From assembly GCA_934513685.1 (NCBI GenBank), contig CAKSWY010000012.1:9829-73828 (forward strand): a stretch of 64,000 bases of DNA. The letters run 5' to 3'. Shown here piece by piece: positions 33,341-42,350 of the stretch. Numbering within the stretch: position 1 is the stretch's first letter; each line of letters begins with the position of its first letter. The translations under genes were made by a program, and so were the position numbers. The notes beneath the pieces were generated by a model that saw nothing but the letters and a program-made list of their open reading frames with translations, ran no database searches and was not told the DNA's origin. Source of the DNA: an uncultured Oscillospiraceae bacterium (GTDB lineage Bacteria > Bacillota > Clostridia > Oscillospirales > Ruminococcaceae).

Positions 33341-34891
33341 TTACTGCACGCTCACGCCGTCCATCAGCACCACTTCGTCGGTACGGGCCGTCCAGTTCTG
33401 CACCTTGGCAGAATTGTATGCATACAGGGTATCCTGCTGGTACAGCCACACGGCGGGCGCCTGGTCCACCATGAACTGCTGCATCTCGCTATGCAGCTGG
33501 GCACGCTCGGTGTCGTCTACCGCAGCCGCTGCGCGGGAAGCCAGATCCCCAAACTCGTCGGAATCCCAGGTGCAGTAACGGCCACCCTTCGTGAAGCCGA
33601 TGGAAGCGATCAGTTCAATATCGCAGTAGGGGCCGCCCAGGCTATTCAGGAAGATGGGGGCCACGGTGCCGGACATGATCTTGTCGCGCTGGGTCGCGGA
33701 GTCCTCCTGCTGGATGTTCACGGTCACGCCCACTTCCGCCAGCTGAGAGGCCACAGCCTGCGCCACGTCGGTGGCGTTCAGCATGCCGGGGGAAACGGAC
33801 AGGTCCACGGTAAAGCCGTCAGCATAGCCGGCCTCGGCCAGCAGGCTCTTCGCCTTTTCGGGATCGTAAGTGTAGCCCTGCACGCTGGCATCGTAATCGT
33901 CGTATTCCGGGGTGGAGATGGAGGCCACCTTCACAGCATAGCCGTCCAGCACGCCGGCGATCAGGCTGTCGCGGTCAATGGCGTAGTTCAGGGCCTGACG
34001 AACCTTCAGGTCGTTGACGGGGCTGTCTCCGTTGATGGTATTGAACTGCAGCCAGGCCACACGGGTGGAGGGCTGCCCCACCACGGTAACGCCGTCCGTG
34101 CTGCTCAGATAATTGGCCTGGGTGGTGGGGATGCTGCAGATGATGTCCACCTCACCGGCCTGCAGGGCAGCCACACGGTCAGCCGCTTCGGGGATGACCT
34201 TGTAAACCAGCTGATCGATCTGAGGCACCTCGCCATAGTAATCGGGGTTCTTCTCCATCACAACCTTGTCATCCTTGGTCCAGGAGACAAACTTGAAGGG
34301 GCCGGAACCCACCGGGTTCTTGGCGAACGCTTCATCGCCCACTTCCTGAACGTACTTGCTGGGAATGATCTTCACATAGTTCAGGCGCAGGGGCAGCGAG
34401 TTGAAGGGCTGATCGGTCACGATGTTGAACTCGTAATCGCCCAGGACCTCCACGCTCATGAAGGAGAAGTCACCGGACAGAGCGTAACCGGCGTCCTTGT
34501 TCTTCAGGCTCTCGATGGTGTACTGCACGTCGGCGCTGGTCATATGATCGCCGTTGGTGAAGTACACATCGTCCCGCAGGGTAAAGTGCCAGGTTACATC
34601 GTCCACACGCTCGTAGCTGGCCGCAGCATCGAGCACGATGTTGCCTTCGGCATCGGTTTTAACCAGCGTGCTGTACAGGTCCGCCAGAACACTGGCGGTG
34701 ATGGTGCTGGTGCCCCGACGGGGGTCCAAGCTGGAAATATCGGATGCATTGGCGTAAGTAACCGTCTTGGGGGTGTCGCTTCCGGCCGCCTCCGACGAAG
34801 CGGCAGCCGAGGAGCTGGCGGAAGAGCCGCAGCCTGCAAGCAGGCTCATCGACAACGCCAGGCACAGCGCCATGGATAAAAACTTCTTCAT
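33341..34891 (-). CDS. dppA: peptide-binding lipoprotein (DppA/OppA, SBP family 5)
   Basis: A 516-residue solute-binding protein. The signal peptide ends in the lipobox LLAGC (Cys21), followed by a Ser/Ala linker and the SBP_bac_5 domain (SLDPRRGTST, then YTIESLKNKD, then KVRQALNYAIDRDSLI). It captures peptides outside the membrane for DppBCDF. AAAGGAGG is upstream of the ATG at 34891. A hairpin after it probably keeps it more abundant than the other components. Confidence 0.92.
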   Translation of the reverse strand: MKKFLSMALCLALSMSLLAGCGSSASSSAAASSEAAGSDTPKTVTYANASDISSLDPRRGTSTITASVLADLYSTLVKTDAEGNIVLDAAASYERVDDVTWHFTLRDDVYFTNGDHMTSADVQYTIESLKNKDAGYALSGDFSFMSVEVLGDYEFNIVTDQPFNSLPLRLNYVKIIPSKYVQEVGDEAFAKNPVGSGPFKFVSWTKDDKVVMEKNPDYYGEVPQIDQLVYKVIPEAADRVAALQAGEVDIICSIPTTQANYLSSTDGVTVVGQPSTRVAWLQFNTINGDSPVNDLKVRQALNYAIDRDSLIAGVLDGYAVKVASISTPEYDDYDASVQGYTYDPEKAKSLLAEAGYADGFTVDLSVSPGMLNATDVAQAVASQLAEVGVTVNIQQEDSATQRDKIMSGTVAPIFLNSLGGPYCDIELIASIGFTKGGRYCTWDSDEFGDLASRAAAAVDDTERAQLHSEMQQFMVDQAPAVWLYQQDTLYAYNSAKVQNWTARTDEVVLMDGVSVQ

Positions 34892-35023
34892 GGAATTACG
34901 TTCCTCCTTTTTGAAAATGGTGTTCATCCCTTCTTCGGCTGATGCAGCCGAATGCTTTATTTCCTCCGCCCCTGCAGGCGGCAAGAACCTGGTTCACTAA
35001 CGTTTCTTTATGGAAAGCGGCGG

Positions 35024-35887
35024 TCATTTCAGCCGATGCTCGTCAAAATAGGGGTTCAGCACGTTCAGCCGCCGCTCTGTCTCCTCCGAATTGTGGTCCG
35101 CCACCAACGTTGCCAGCAGCTCCAGCAGGAACACCGCTGCCACCTGAGAGTTGAAAAAGCTGGCGCCGTCCACATCCACCAGCAGAAGCAGGTCTGCCAG
35201 GCAGGCAAAGGGGGCGGTGGGGCGGTCGGTCAGCAGAACGATCTTGGCGCCCCGGCTTCGGCCGTAGCTCAGCACCTTCATGGCGGTGTTGCTGTACTGG
35301 TTGAAATCGATCACAAACAGGCAATCCTCCGGGCAAAGGTCCAGAATGTCCTCCATGATCACCCGCTGGGTGGAAGCCATCACCCCCGGCACGGCCATGC
35401 GAAGCAAAAACGCAAAGCGCTCGGCAAGGCTGGCCGTCGGGCGCTGGCCCACAATGAACTTACGCGGGCAGTTGCTCAACAGCTGCACCACCTGTTCCAG
35501 CGTTTCCTCGGTGTTTTTATGAAACACGCTGTCCAGATTCTGCATCATCAGGCGGCTGTATTTCAGGTGCAGCCCCTGCCGTGCATCGCCGCTGCGGCTG
35601 GTCTGCATTCGCTCCATCGGGCTGGAAAAGATCCGCTGGGCGTTCTCTGCGTCCCGCGTCAGTTGGCTGCGCAGTTCCTCCTGCAGCTCCAGAAACGAAG
35701 TGTAGCCCAGTGCGCGACAAGTTCGAATGACCGTGGCGTCGCTCACGCCGAGGTTTCTTCCCAGCTCGCCGGTGGACATATAGCAGACCGCACTGAAATT
35801 GTTCAGGATGTAATCGGCGACCGCCGCCTCCTTTTTTGTGAGGCGCGCGGCGTGTACCCGTTGGCTGAAAGCCGACATTGCGTCCAT
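35024..35887 (-). CDS. RpiR/MurR-family transcriptional regulator
   Basis: A 287-residue regulator: N-terminal HTH_6 domain (about 1-77, helix-turn-helix around STGELGRNLGVSDATVIRTC) and C-terminal SIS domain (about 110-260), which usually binds a phosphosugar or amino sugar. ATG at 35887 has GAGGAG at 7 bases. It is directly upstream of dppA on the same strand, so it probably controls the peptide operon, and a sugar-containing peptide such as a muropeptide would be a plausible inducer; this is inference. Confidence 0.85.
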   Translation of the reverse strand: MDAMSAFSQRVHAARLTKKEAAVADYILNNFSAVCYMSTGELGRNLGVSDATVIRTCRALGYTSFLELQEELRSQLTRDAENAQRIFSSPMERMQTSRSGDARQGLHLKYSRLMMQNLDSVFHKNTEETLEQVVQLLSNCPRKFIVGQRPTASLAERFAFLLRMAVPGVMASTQRVIMEDILDLCPEDCLFVIDFNQYSNTAMKVLSYGRSRGAKIVLLTDRPTAPFACLADLLLLVDVDGASFFNSQVAAVFLLELLATLVADHNSEETERRLNVLNPYFDEHRLK

Positions 35888-35974
35888 GAAGCATCTCCTC
35901 ATCTGCGCCGAAAAACCACTTTTCAACAGAACTATTCTCGTCGGAATGATTTTTTATATTTTTTCTCTGCCTTT

Positions 35975-36002
35975 ATTATAGAGCCTTTTGTCGAAAACTC
36001 AA
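35975..36002 (-). promoter_or_regulatory. promoter of the rpiR-dpp unit
   Basis: Minus strand TTGAGT (36002-35997), 16 bases, TATAAT (35980-35975). Confidence 0.6.
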
Positions 36003-36008
36003 CAAATT

Positions 36009-36028
36009 TTTACATAAAATATTGTAAA
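36009..36028. promoter_or_regulatory. inverted repeat upstream of the rpiR promoter
   Basis: TTTACA-N8-TGTAAA in an AT-rich stretch just upstream of the -35. It is a candidate operator for the RpiR or LysR regulator. Confidence 0.4.
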
Positions 36029-36215
36029 TTCAACATCTTTGTGAATTTTAGCACATTAAAGTGCTCGTGCGTTGTCTATTTTCACAATAGGTTTTGGGCC
36101 ATTGTGCAGGCACGCGCTTCAAAATGCGATGTGACACGCGTAGTTGTTCTCATATCGCGAACAGTTTTGTCTTCGCATTTCTCCTGGTTTTGCCTGGCCT
36201 GCCGCCCGCTTTGCA

Positions 36216-36244
36216 TTGCCGGAACAATCGATTTGTTGTATACT
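36216..36244 (+). promoter_or_regulatory. promoter of the lysR gene
   Basis: TTGCCG at 36216-36221, 17 bases, TATACT at 36239-36244. Confidence 0.65.
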
Positions 36245-36285
36245 CATTTAAAAGTCACAATCTTTTCTCTGGAGGCCGAATTTTC

Positions 36286-37245
36286 ATGAACCTGACCAAC
36301 CTTACCTACTTCATCGCCGCGGCCGAAGAACTGAACTTCACCCGGGCCGCCCGGCGGCTTTACATTTCGCAGCAGGCCCTCAGCAGCCACATTGCCAAGC
36401 TGGAGGAATACTATCAGGTTCCCCTGTTTGACCGGGGCAACCCCATGACCCTGACGGACGCCGGGCGGGTGCTGTATCAATCCGCGGTGCAGGTAACCGA
36501 AACGCTGGAACTGTGCGACCGCCGCCTGCAGGACATCAAGGATTTTACCCGCGGCAGTCTCTCGGTGGGCATTCCCGTCACCCGCGGCACCATGATGCTG
36601 CCGCAGCTCTGCTCGGCTTTTCATCAGCTGTACCCCAAAGTTCATCTGGAAATTTTTGAAGGGCAAACCACGCCGGAGGTGGAGCAGGCACTGGCCGCCG
36701 GTAAAATTGACCTGGCAGTGGGCTACGTTCCACAGGACGCCACCAACATTGTCAGCGTGCCGCTGTACCGGGAGACCTACGTTCTGGCCGCCCCCAACCA
36801 GCTTCTGGCGGAGATGTTCCCCCCGCACACGCTGGAGGCCATGAAGCGCAAGCCCCAGTCCATCGCCGCGTTTGCCGGGCTGCCCTTTGTGGGGCAGATC
36901 GAAACCACCATGGGCGGCAAGGTGTTCCGCCAGCTGTGCAAGGAGGCCGACGTCACCCCCCATGTGGTGCTGACCACAGCCAACATTCTTACGCTGCTGA
37001 ACCTGTGCGTGGCCGGGCTGGGCGTATGCACGCTGCCCTCCACCTTCGTTCGGCAGAGCGACGCGCTGCCCGGCCTGCGCGGGGCCGGCATTGTCGGGCC
37101 GGAAACCCTGCGCCGTGTCACAGTGTTTGAGTTGAACAGCGCCACCGGCTCTGCCCAGCTGGCCGTAAACCGGCTGCGCAGCAAAATGCTCACCCAGGCC
37201 GGGCGGGAGTTCATCCATCTGGCGCAGGAGCTGTTTCACGACTAA
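36286..37245 (+). CDS. LysR-family transcriptional regulator
   Basis: A 319-residue LysR regulator. The DNA-binding helix-turn-helix covers about residues 18-40 (FTRAARRLYISQQALSSHIAKLE) and the periplasmic-binding-like effector domain about 90-300. GGAGG precedes the ATG at 36286; a longer frame to 36094 has no family match. It is divergent from rpiR and convergent with the URO-D-type gene, so its targets are not obvious from position. Confidence 0.9.
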   Translation: MNLTNLTYFIAAAEELNFTRAARRLYISQQALSSHIAKLEEYYQVPLFDRGNPMTLTDAGRVLYQSAVQVTETLELCDRRLQDIKDFTRGSLSVGIPVTRGTMMLPQLCSAFHQLYPKVHLEIFEGQTTPEVEQALAAGKIDLAVGYVPQDATNIVSVPLYRETYVLAAPNQLLAEMFPPHTLEAMKRKPQSIAAFAGLPFVGQIETTMGGKVFRQLCKEADVTPHVVLTTANILTLLNLCVAGLGVCTLPSTFVRQSDALPGLRGAGIVGPETLRRVTVFELNSATGSAQLAVNRLRSKMLTQAGREFIHLAQELFHD

Positions 37246-37296
37246 GCCATTTTATCCTCGTTTGCATCAAAGGGATCCCGTCTGTATTGAAAAAGC

Positions 37297-37333
37297 CGAG
37301 GGCCGCTGTATTTTTCACAGCGGCCCTCGTTTT
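37297..37333. terminator. bidirectional terminator
   Basis: CGAGGGCCGCTGT/ACAGCGGCCCTCG with loop ATTTTTC and T-rich ends on both strands. It is shared by the converging lysR and URO-D-type genes. Confidence 0.9.
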
Positions 37334-37356
37334 ATGCGTTGATCAGAGATGGATTG

Positions 37357-38388
37357 TTACAGCCCCATGGCCTGCTCCACCGACTCCTTGGTCTTTTTCA
37401 CGTAGGCGAGCATCTCGTCGTTCAGGGGGTAACGGATGACGCAGCCCGGGGTCAGAATCAGCCGGCGGCCGCCGCTCATACGGCAGCACTCGTAGATCTG
37501 ATGGCGGATGGCGTTGTGGTTGCACTCGGTAATGTCGAAGCGCTTCAGGCCGCCCATGATACACTTATCGGTGGTGGCCAGCACCTCGTCCACGGTGGGC
37601 AGGGTCTCCCAGGCGTGCCAGTTGAACACCTGCACCGGGTAATCTTTCAGGATGTCGAACATGATGTTGTCGCCATGGCAGTGGATGGTGTTCATCCAGC
37701 CGCCCGCGTTGTTGGCAGCGTTCAGCACGCGCACGTCGTAGGGCTTGCCGTACTCCAGGTACTCAGCAGCGGTCAGCGGCTCCACCGCCATACTGGTGGC
37801 ATAGTTGCTCATCTGGCTGGCCATGAACACGCCGTCCGCGCCCATTTCAATGGCCTTGGCAGCCAGGGCCTCGGTGGTCTGGCAGATGACCTCCAGCGCG
37901 GCCTTCACTTCCTCGCCGTGGCCCTGATGGATGTACTGGCCGATCTTGCCGCCGCACAGCTTGTTGGCGGTGGTGATGGGGGTGAACACGGTGAAGATCA
38001 CGGGCACATCGTCCGCCTTGACCTTCTCCAGGATCATCTCCAGATAGTGCAGCTCACGGGCAATGGCACCCGCAGTCAGGGGCTTCACGGTGAGCTTGGT
38101 CCAGTCCTCGGCGGTCTCGATGGGGGTGCTGACCAGCTTGGCCATGCCGCCCTTGGCCACCTCGGAATAGTCGATGACCGCGCCGAAGTCCTCAATGGAG
38201 TACATACCATTGTTCATGGTCTTGATAAAGTCCACATCGTAGGTCTTGTAGAACTCGTAGGTCTTTTCGGTGATGGCATCGGCATCGTGGTCAAACTGGG
38301 GCATATGGCTCCACAGAGAATAGGGAATCTTATCGGGCTTCTCGCCCTTCACCGCTGCCATGCAGCGCTCGCGCTTGGTCATACTCAT
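37357..38388 (-). CDS. uroporphyrinogen decarboxylase-fold protein (MtaA/CmuA-like)
   Basis: A 343-residue TIM-barrel protein of the URO-D superfamily. Candidate metal or methyl-transfer residues are IHCHGDN and the C-terminal LTPGC. The family includes true heme enzymes and corrinoid methyltransferases (MtaA, CmuA); this type, without other heme genes, is more likely a methyltransferase-like enzyme of unknown substrate. The start at 38388 is chosen for GAGGAAG 8 bases upstream; a second ATG follows two codons later. It is downstream of the creatinase-like gene on the same strand, separated by 229 bases with a strong hairpin. Confidence 0.75.
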   Translation of the reverse strand: MSMTKRERCMAAVKGEKPDKIPYSLWSHMPQFDHDADAITEKTYEFYKTYDVDFIKTMNNGMYSIEDFGAVIDYSEVAKGGMAKLVSTPIETAEDWTKLTVKPLTAGAIARELHYLEMILEKVKADDVPVIFTVFTPITTANKLCGGKIGQYIHQGHGEEVKAALEVICQTTEALAAKAIEMGADGVFMASQMSNYATSMAVEPLTAAEYLEYGKPYDVRVLNAANNAGGWMNTIHCHGDNIMFDILKDYPVQVFNWHAWETLPTVDEVLATTDKCIMGGLKRFDITECNHNAIRHQIYECCRMSGGRRLILTPGCVIRYPLNDEMLAYVKKTKESVEQAMGL

Positions 38389-38542
38389 TGCAACTTCCTC
38401 GCTTTCTGTGCCTGTCTGTATATGCGCCCGGAACTGTCCGGGCCTTTTGTGTCTCAGTGCTCTGCTCACCCGCACCGCCGGGAGGGCGCAGAATCGGCCC
38501 GGCCGGTGGTTGTGCGGATGTGTGAGAGCAACGGGAAAGCGC

Positions 38543-38594
38543 GCGGTCCCTTGGCAGGGCGCAGGGTGCCCTGCCGGGGGCCGCGCGCTGGGGT
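38543..38594 (-). terminator. strong intercistronic hairpin
   Basis: AGCGCGCGG and CCGCGCGCT enclose an inner hairpin (GGCAGGGCGC/GTGCCCTGCC). No T run, so it may be a stability or attenuation element between the M24 and URO-D-type genes. Confidence 0.45.
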
Positions 38595-38617
38595 TGGTTT
38601 ACCAGTGACTGAACCGA

Positions 38618-39835
38618 TCAGCCCTTGATGATGATCTCATCCCGCTTGGAATGGGTGAGGAACTCGAAGCCGTCCTCGGTGATGAGCACGGTGTCGCTGT
38701 TGCGCACCGCGCCCAGCTCGGCGCTCATCAGGCCGGGCTCCACCGTCAGCACCATGCCGGGGGCCAGCGGGGCCTTGTTGCCCTTGGTCACCGAGGGGAA
38801 CTCGTGGGTGGACAGGCCCATGCCGTGGCCGCAGCGGCCGGGCAGAATGCTGCCGAAGCCTGCGTCCTCAAACTCCTTCATTGCAGCGAAGTACAGGTCC
38901 TCAAAGATGGCGCCGGGGCGCAGGCGGTCAAACACCTGCTGGCGGGCGCGGAGCATGGCGTCGTAGGCGCGGCGGCGGGTCTCGTTCACCTGGCCCACCA
39001 TCACACTGCGCTCGTTCTCCACGTTGTAGCCGGCCACGCGGGCCCAGCTCATGGGCATGGTCAGGTCGCCGGGCTGGGGCACATAGCCGGTGGCACAGTC
39101 ACAGCCGTAGTTCAGCCGCTCGTTGGACATGCACCACACGCACAGGGTGTCGATCTGGGCGGTCTCACTGTTGGAGAAGCCGGACACCTCGTACTGCTGG
39201 TACTCCTTGTGCCACAGCTGGCGCATGGCGTACTGGCCCTCGGTGCAGGCCGCAGCCTCACTGTAACCGCCCTCCAGGGCTTCGATGGCCCGGCTGACGC
39301 CGGTGTCCACCAGGCGGCCGGAAATGCGGCACATCTCGATTTCGTGGGGGTCTTTGATCAGGCGCTGGTCCACCGCGTCCTGGGCGATGTCCACAAAGCC
39401 CTTCACATTCAGCTTTTCCTTCAGCTTGTTCATCACGCTCAGGCTGGCGTAGTCGCCCTCAATGCCCACGGTCATGGGCTTGTCGCCCAAAATCTCCCGC
39501 ATGGCGTCGTAGGCGTCCATGGCGATGGCCTGGGTGGCACCCCACTTGCCGTAGCACAGCACCTCATCCACAGCACCCTCGTTCACGGCGTGGTCGTGGC
39601 GGATGCAGTGCACCAGCAGGAAGCCCTTCTCGGGGGTGACGATAAAATAGGGCACATGGCTGATGATGATGGGGTTGAAGTTGCTGAAGTAGAACACGTT
39701 CTCGGGGCGGGTCATGATGACCACATCCACGCCCTTGCGGGCCATGGTGGCCTGCATTTTTTCAATGCGCTCCTTCACATAACCCCGCAGCTCGGGGGAA
39801 GAGCGCTTGGAATCCAGAATTTCCTGACTGTTCAT
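38618..39835 (-). CDS. M24 family protein, creatinase-like (Xaa-Pro peptidase fold)
   Basis: A 405-residue pita-bread fold protein: an N-terminal creatinase/prolidase domain (about 1-155) and a C-terminal M24 domain (about 165-400). HGMGLSTHEFPSV (H337) and TVEPGL (E366) are conserved. However the two metal-binding aspartates and the last glutamate of peptidases are not seen: the usual Tyr-Ser-Asp segment reads GYNVENERS (269-277) and the last motif reads RNSDTVLI (378-385). This resembles creatinase, which needs no metal, so it probably cleaves a C-N bond other than Xaa-Pro. Gene order links it to the broken AbgT gene upstream and the URO-D protein downstream. Confidence 0.75.
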   Translation of the reverse strand: MNSQEILDSKRSSPELRGYVKERIEKMQATMARKGVDVVIMTRPENVFYFSNFNPIIISHVPYFIVTPEKGFLLVHCIRHDHAVNEGAVDEVLCYGKWGATQAIAMDAYDAMREILGDKPMTVGIEGDYASLSVMNKLKEKLNVKGFVDIAQDAVDQRLIKDPHEIEMCRISGRLVDTGVSRAIEALEGGYSEAAACTEGQYAMRQLWHKEYQQYEVSGFSNSETAQIDTLCVWCMSNERLNYGCDCATGYVPQPGDLTMPMSWARVAGYNVENERSVMVGQVNETRRRAYDAMLRARQQVFDRLRPGAIFEDLYFAAMKEFEDAGFGSILPGRCGHGMGLSTHEFPSVTKGNKAPLAPGMVLTVEPGLMSAELGAVRNSDTVLITEDGFEFLTHSKRDEIIIKG

Positions 39836-39882
39836 AAGAAAACCTCCTTGTACAATGTCCAGTTAAGCCGGCATCGGGCCGA

Positions 39883-40585
39883 TCAGCCGTTCAGCAGCAC
39901 GGGGCCGCCGGGGCCGAAGGGAATCTTCAGGAAGAACCAGAAGAGCAGCTCGACCACCATGAAGACGAAGTAGCAGATCACATAGGGCAGCATGTTGGAC
40001 ATCAGAGTGCCGAAGCCGGCCTTCTTGTCGTACTTCTGGGCCAGAGCCAGCAGCATACCGAAGTAAGCAAAGGTGGGGCAGATGGGGTTGGTGATGGCAT
40101 CGCCGATGCGGTAGGCCATCTGAACCAGAGCGGGATGGTAGCCCAGCAGCATGAACATGGGCACGAACACGCTGGACAGCAGCGACCACTTGGTGGAAGC
40201 GGAACCGATGAGCAGGTTCAGGAAGCCGCACATGATGACGAACAGCAGGGCGATCAGGACCGTCAGGCCCTTCATCAGGGGCGCGGCGGAAGCAATGGCG
40301 GAACCGGTCTCGGAGTCGCACAGAACACCGGTGAAGTTGGTGACCGCCTTGGTCAGCATCTTCAGTATGCCGTCAATGCTGCACAGGTTGACCACTTTCA
40401 CCATCTCGCCGGTGGCGGGGTTGACGGCGCTTACGCCCAGTGCGGAGCAAATGCCGGAAATCACAACAACGGCCAGCGCCAGCACGATGAACATCAGCAT
40501 GGGGGCGGGGATCTTGTTGCCCAAGATCTCCACCTTGCGAAGGAAGCGTTCACCCCCCCTTCGGCTTCTTGTTTGTTTCTTCCAC
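39883..40585 (-). pseudogene. abgT: broken AbgT-family transporter gene
   Basis: The readable part (GTG at 40533 to the stop at 39883) has 216 residues, against about 500 for the family. It joins a typical AbgT start (EILGNKIPAPMLMF through TNFTG, up to about base 40327) directly to a typical AbgT end (IGSASTKWSLLSSVFVPMF), so about 275 central residues are missing in frame. Upstream, AAGGAGAG and a GTG at 40585 open a frame (MEETNKKPKGG) that hits a stop after a run of seven G (40553-40559, minus strand). With six G it would run on as GERFLRKVEILGN, the normal AbgT start. It is dead or, less likely, phase-variable. Confidence 0.8.
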
Positions 40586-40663
40586 GATTCTTCTCTCCTT
40601 TTTGTTTGTTTGGGCGCATTGTTATCTGCCGCAAAGATTCAGACCCGTTTTTCGTTCTCACAG

Positions 40664-40678
40664 TAGTATAACATACTA
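40664..40678. promoter_or_regulatory. palindrome over the -10 of the abgT-M24-UroD unit
   Basis: TAGTAT-AAC-ATACTA is a perfect inverted repeat. It covers a minus-strand TATACT (40670-40665) that has a weak -35 (TTTACG) 16 bases upstream, so it may be both -10 and operator. Confidence 0.5.
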
Positions 40679-40689
40679 AACCGGTACGT

Positions 40690-41095
40690 AAAGTGCTTTT
40701 TGCCTTTTCATCCGGTTTTCTGCACCCTTTCCGCTTTTTCTGGCTTTATCATACCCGCTCGCTACAATTATTTCAAACAAATTATCCGTTTTTCAAACAA
40801 CCATTTAATTGTTATATGATTCATTCCTCCGGCTTTTCATTTTGTATTTCTCATTTTTACCCAATTCTCTGCCAAACATCCCCGTTCAAATTTGTAGCTT
40901 TCGCTCAGTTCCGGCTCTTCGGGCGGCCCCGCCTGCCCTCAGGCAGCTCGTACTTTGCTTCTTTACAGCACGCTTCTTTGTGGAATTTCCTCTGTCTCAG
41001 CGTCTTTTTGCCACACTTCTTCCCCGTTTGCATCCCCGCTTCATTTGCCAAACGCCGCCGTATGTGCTCTAATAGGTACAAATACATCGCACGGC
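40690..41095. other. AT-rich intergenic region without a supported gene
   Basis: About 400 bases between the abgT promoter and the opine dehydrogenase-like gene. No open frame here has a ribosome site and coding bias. It is T-rich on the + strand and may contain the promoter of the downstream gene, but I see no convincing -35/-10 pair. Confidence 0.5.
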
Positions 41096-41112
41096 ACAAA
41101 GGAGTGGTTTTG

Positions 41113-42195
41113 ATGAAATACGGCATCATCGGTGCGGGCAGCACCGGCAAAGCGGCGGCGGCCTGGCTGCATCAGGCAGGCTGCCCCGCCCTTGTTTGGG
41201 ACCGCGACCCCCGCAAGCGGGCCGACCTGGCCCAAAGCGGCCTGCTGGCCACCGGCAAGGTGGAGGGGCAGCTGCCCGTGGAGACCGCCGACACCCTGGA
41301 AGAGCTGGCCGCCCGCTGCGACATTCTGCTGATCCAGACCCTGGCCGAGGGGCACCGCCCCGTGGCCGAAGGGCTGGCCGGGCACCTTCGCCCCGGGCAG
41401 ATCCTGCTGGTGACCAACTGCTGCTGGGGCGCCGCCGAGCTTGCGCAGGTTTTGGGGCAGGAAGCGGCTGAAAAGGGCTGCCGCATCGCCGAGACCAGCG
41501 GCCAGCTGATTCTGGCAAACTCCCCCGGGCCCGGGCAGGTCTACCTGAAAACCGTAAAAAAGCAGCTGCTTCTGGCCTGCACCGACCCCGCCGCCACCGG
41601 GGCGGTGCTGGAAGCGCTTCGCCCGGAATGGCCCCAGTATGCCGCCGCCTCCAGCATTCTGGAAACCTCCCTCTCCGGCACCAATCCCGTGACCCACGGG
41701 CCCATCGCACTGTTCAACCTGGCCCGCATGGACAACGGCGAGGACTACCGCCTGTTTGCCGACGGGCTAAGCCCCCTCACCGCCCGCTGTGTGGAGCAAC
41801 TGGACATCGAGCGCGTGGCCGTGGCCCGCGCCTGCGGCGTGCCCGTGCGCACCGCGCTGGAGCTTTTGAACGACGCCTGGCCCACCCCGCAGCCCACCCT
41901 GTACGACGCCTTCCACTCCAACCCCTCCTATATGGTCACCAAGGGGCCTGCCACCACCCACCACCGCTTCATCACCGAGGACCTGCCCTACGGGCTGGCC
42001 CCGCTGGTGCTGCTGGGACGGCTGCACGGCGTGCCCACCCCGGCCCTGGAGGCCCTTCTGAACATGTTCCGGCTGGCCATGGGCACCGATTACATCGCCC
42101 TGGCCCCGGCGCTGGACTGGAAGGGCCTGGGCGCCTTTCTGCCGTATCAGGGGCTTCCCCTCGAGGGGAAGCTGTCGGCGTTAGCCGACGGATGA
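41113..42195 (+). CDS. NAD/NADP opine dehydrogenase family protein
   Basis: A 360-residue protein: an N-terminal Rossmann domain (YGIIGAGSTGKAAAAWL, residues 3-19) and a C-terminal helical domain of the octopine/nopaline dehydrogenase type (NPVTHGPIALFNLAR, and LNDAWPTPQPTLYDAFHSNPSY). Such enzymes reductively join an amino acid to a 2-oxo acid. AAAGGAG lies 9 bases before the ATG. The last 14 residues (LPLEGKLSALADG and stop) are encoded by the dispersed repeat, copy 6, which seems to have replaced the original C-terminus. Confidence 0.8.
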   Translation: MKYGIIGAGSTGKAAAAWLHQAGCPALVWDRDPRKRADLAQSGLLATGKVEGQLPVETADTLEELAARCDILLIQTLAEGHRPVAEGLAGHLRPGQILLVTNCCWGAAELAQVLGQEAAEKGCRIAETSGQLILANSPGPGQVYLKTVKKQLLLACTDPAATGAVLEALRPEWPQYAAASSILETSLSGTNPVTHGPIALFNLARMDNGEDYRLFADGLSPLTARCVEQLDIERVAVARACGVPVRTALELLNDAWPTPQPTLYDAFHSNPSYMVTKGPATTHHRFITEDLPYGLAPLVLLGRLHGVPTPALEALLNMFRLAMGTDYIALAPALDWKGLGAFLPYQGLPLEGKLSALADG

Positions 42196-42255
42196 GGTGG
42201 CACTTCGCCTTTGCAGCTCGCTTATGGCGGTGACAGGCCCATATATCCTGCCCCG
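42151..42255 (+). repeat. dispersed palindromic repeat, copy 6 (overlaps a gene end)
   Basis: It has GCTTCCCCTCGAGGGGAAGC, second stem TCGGC-GTTA-GCCGA, GGATGAGGTGG, GCAGCTCGCTTATGGCGGTGA and ATCCTGCCCCG. The stop codon of the opine dehydrogenase-like gene is the TGA in GATGAGG. Confidence 0.9.
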
Positions 42256-42273
42256 CCCTGCCCCCCAACACGC

Positions 42274-42318
42274 AAAAAAGCACACCCCGCCTCTAACCCG
42301 AGGCGGGGTGTGCTTTTT
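42274..42318. terminator. bidirectional terminator
   Basis: AAAAGCACACCCCGCCT and complement around CTAACCCG, with T runs on both strands. It ends both the opine dehydrogenase-like gene and cstA. Confidence 0.92.
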
Positions 42319-42350
42319 ATACAGCGGTCAGGCAAAGGCCCGAAGCGCGC

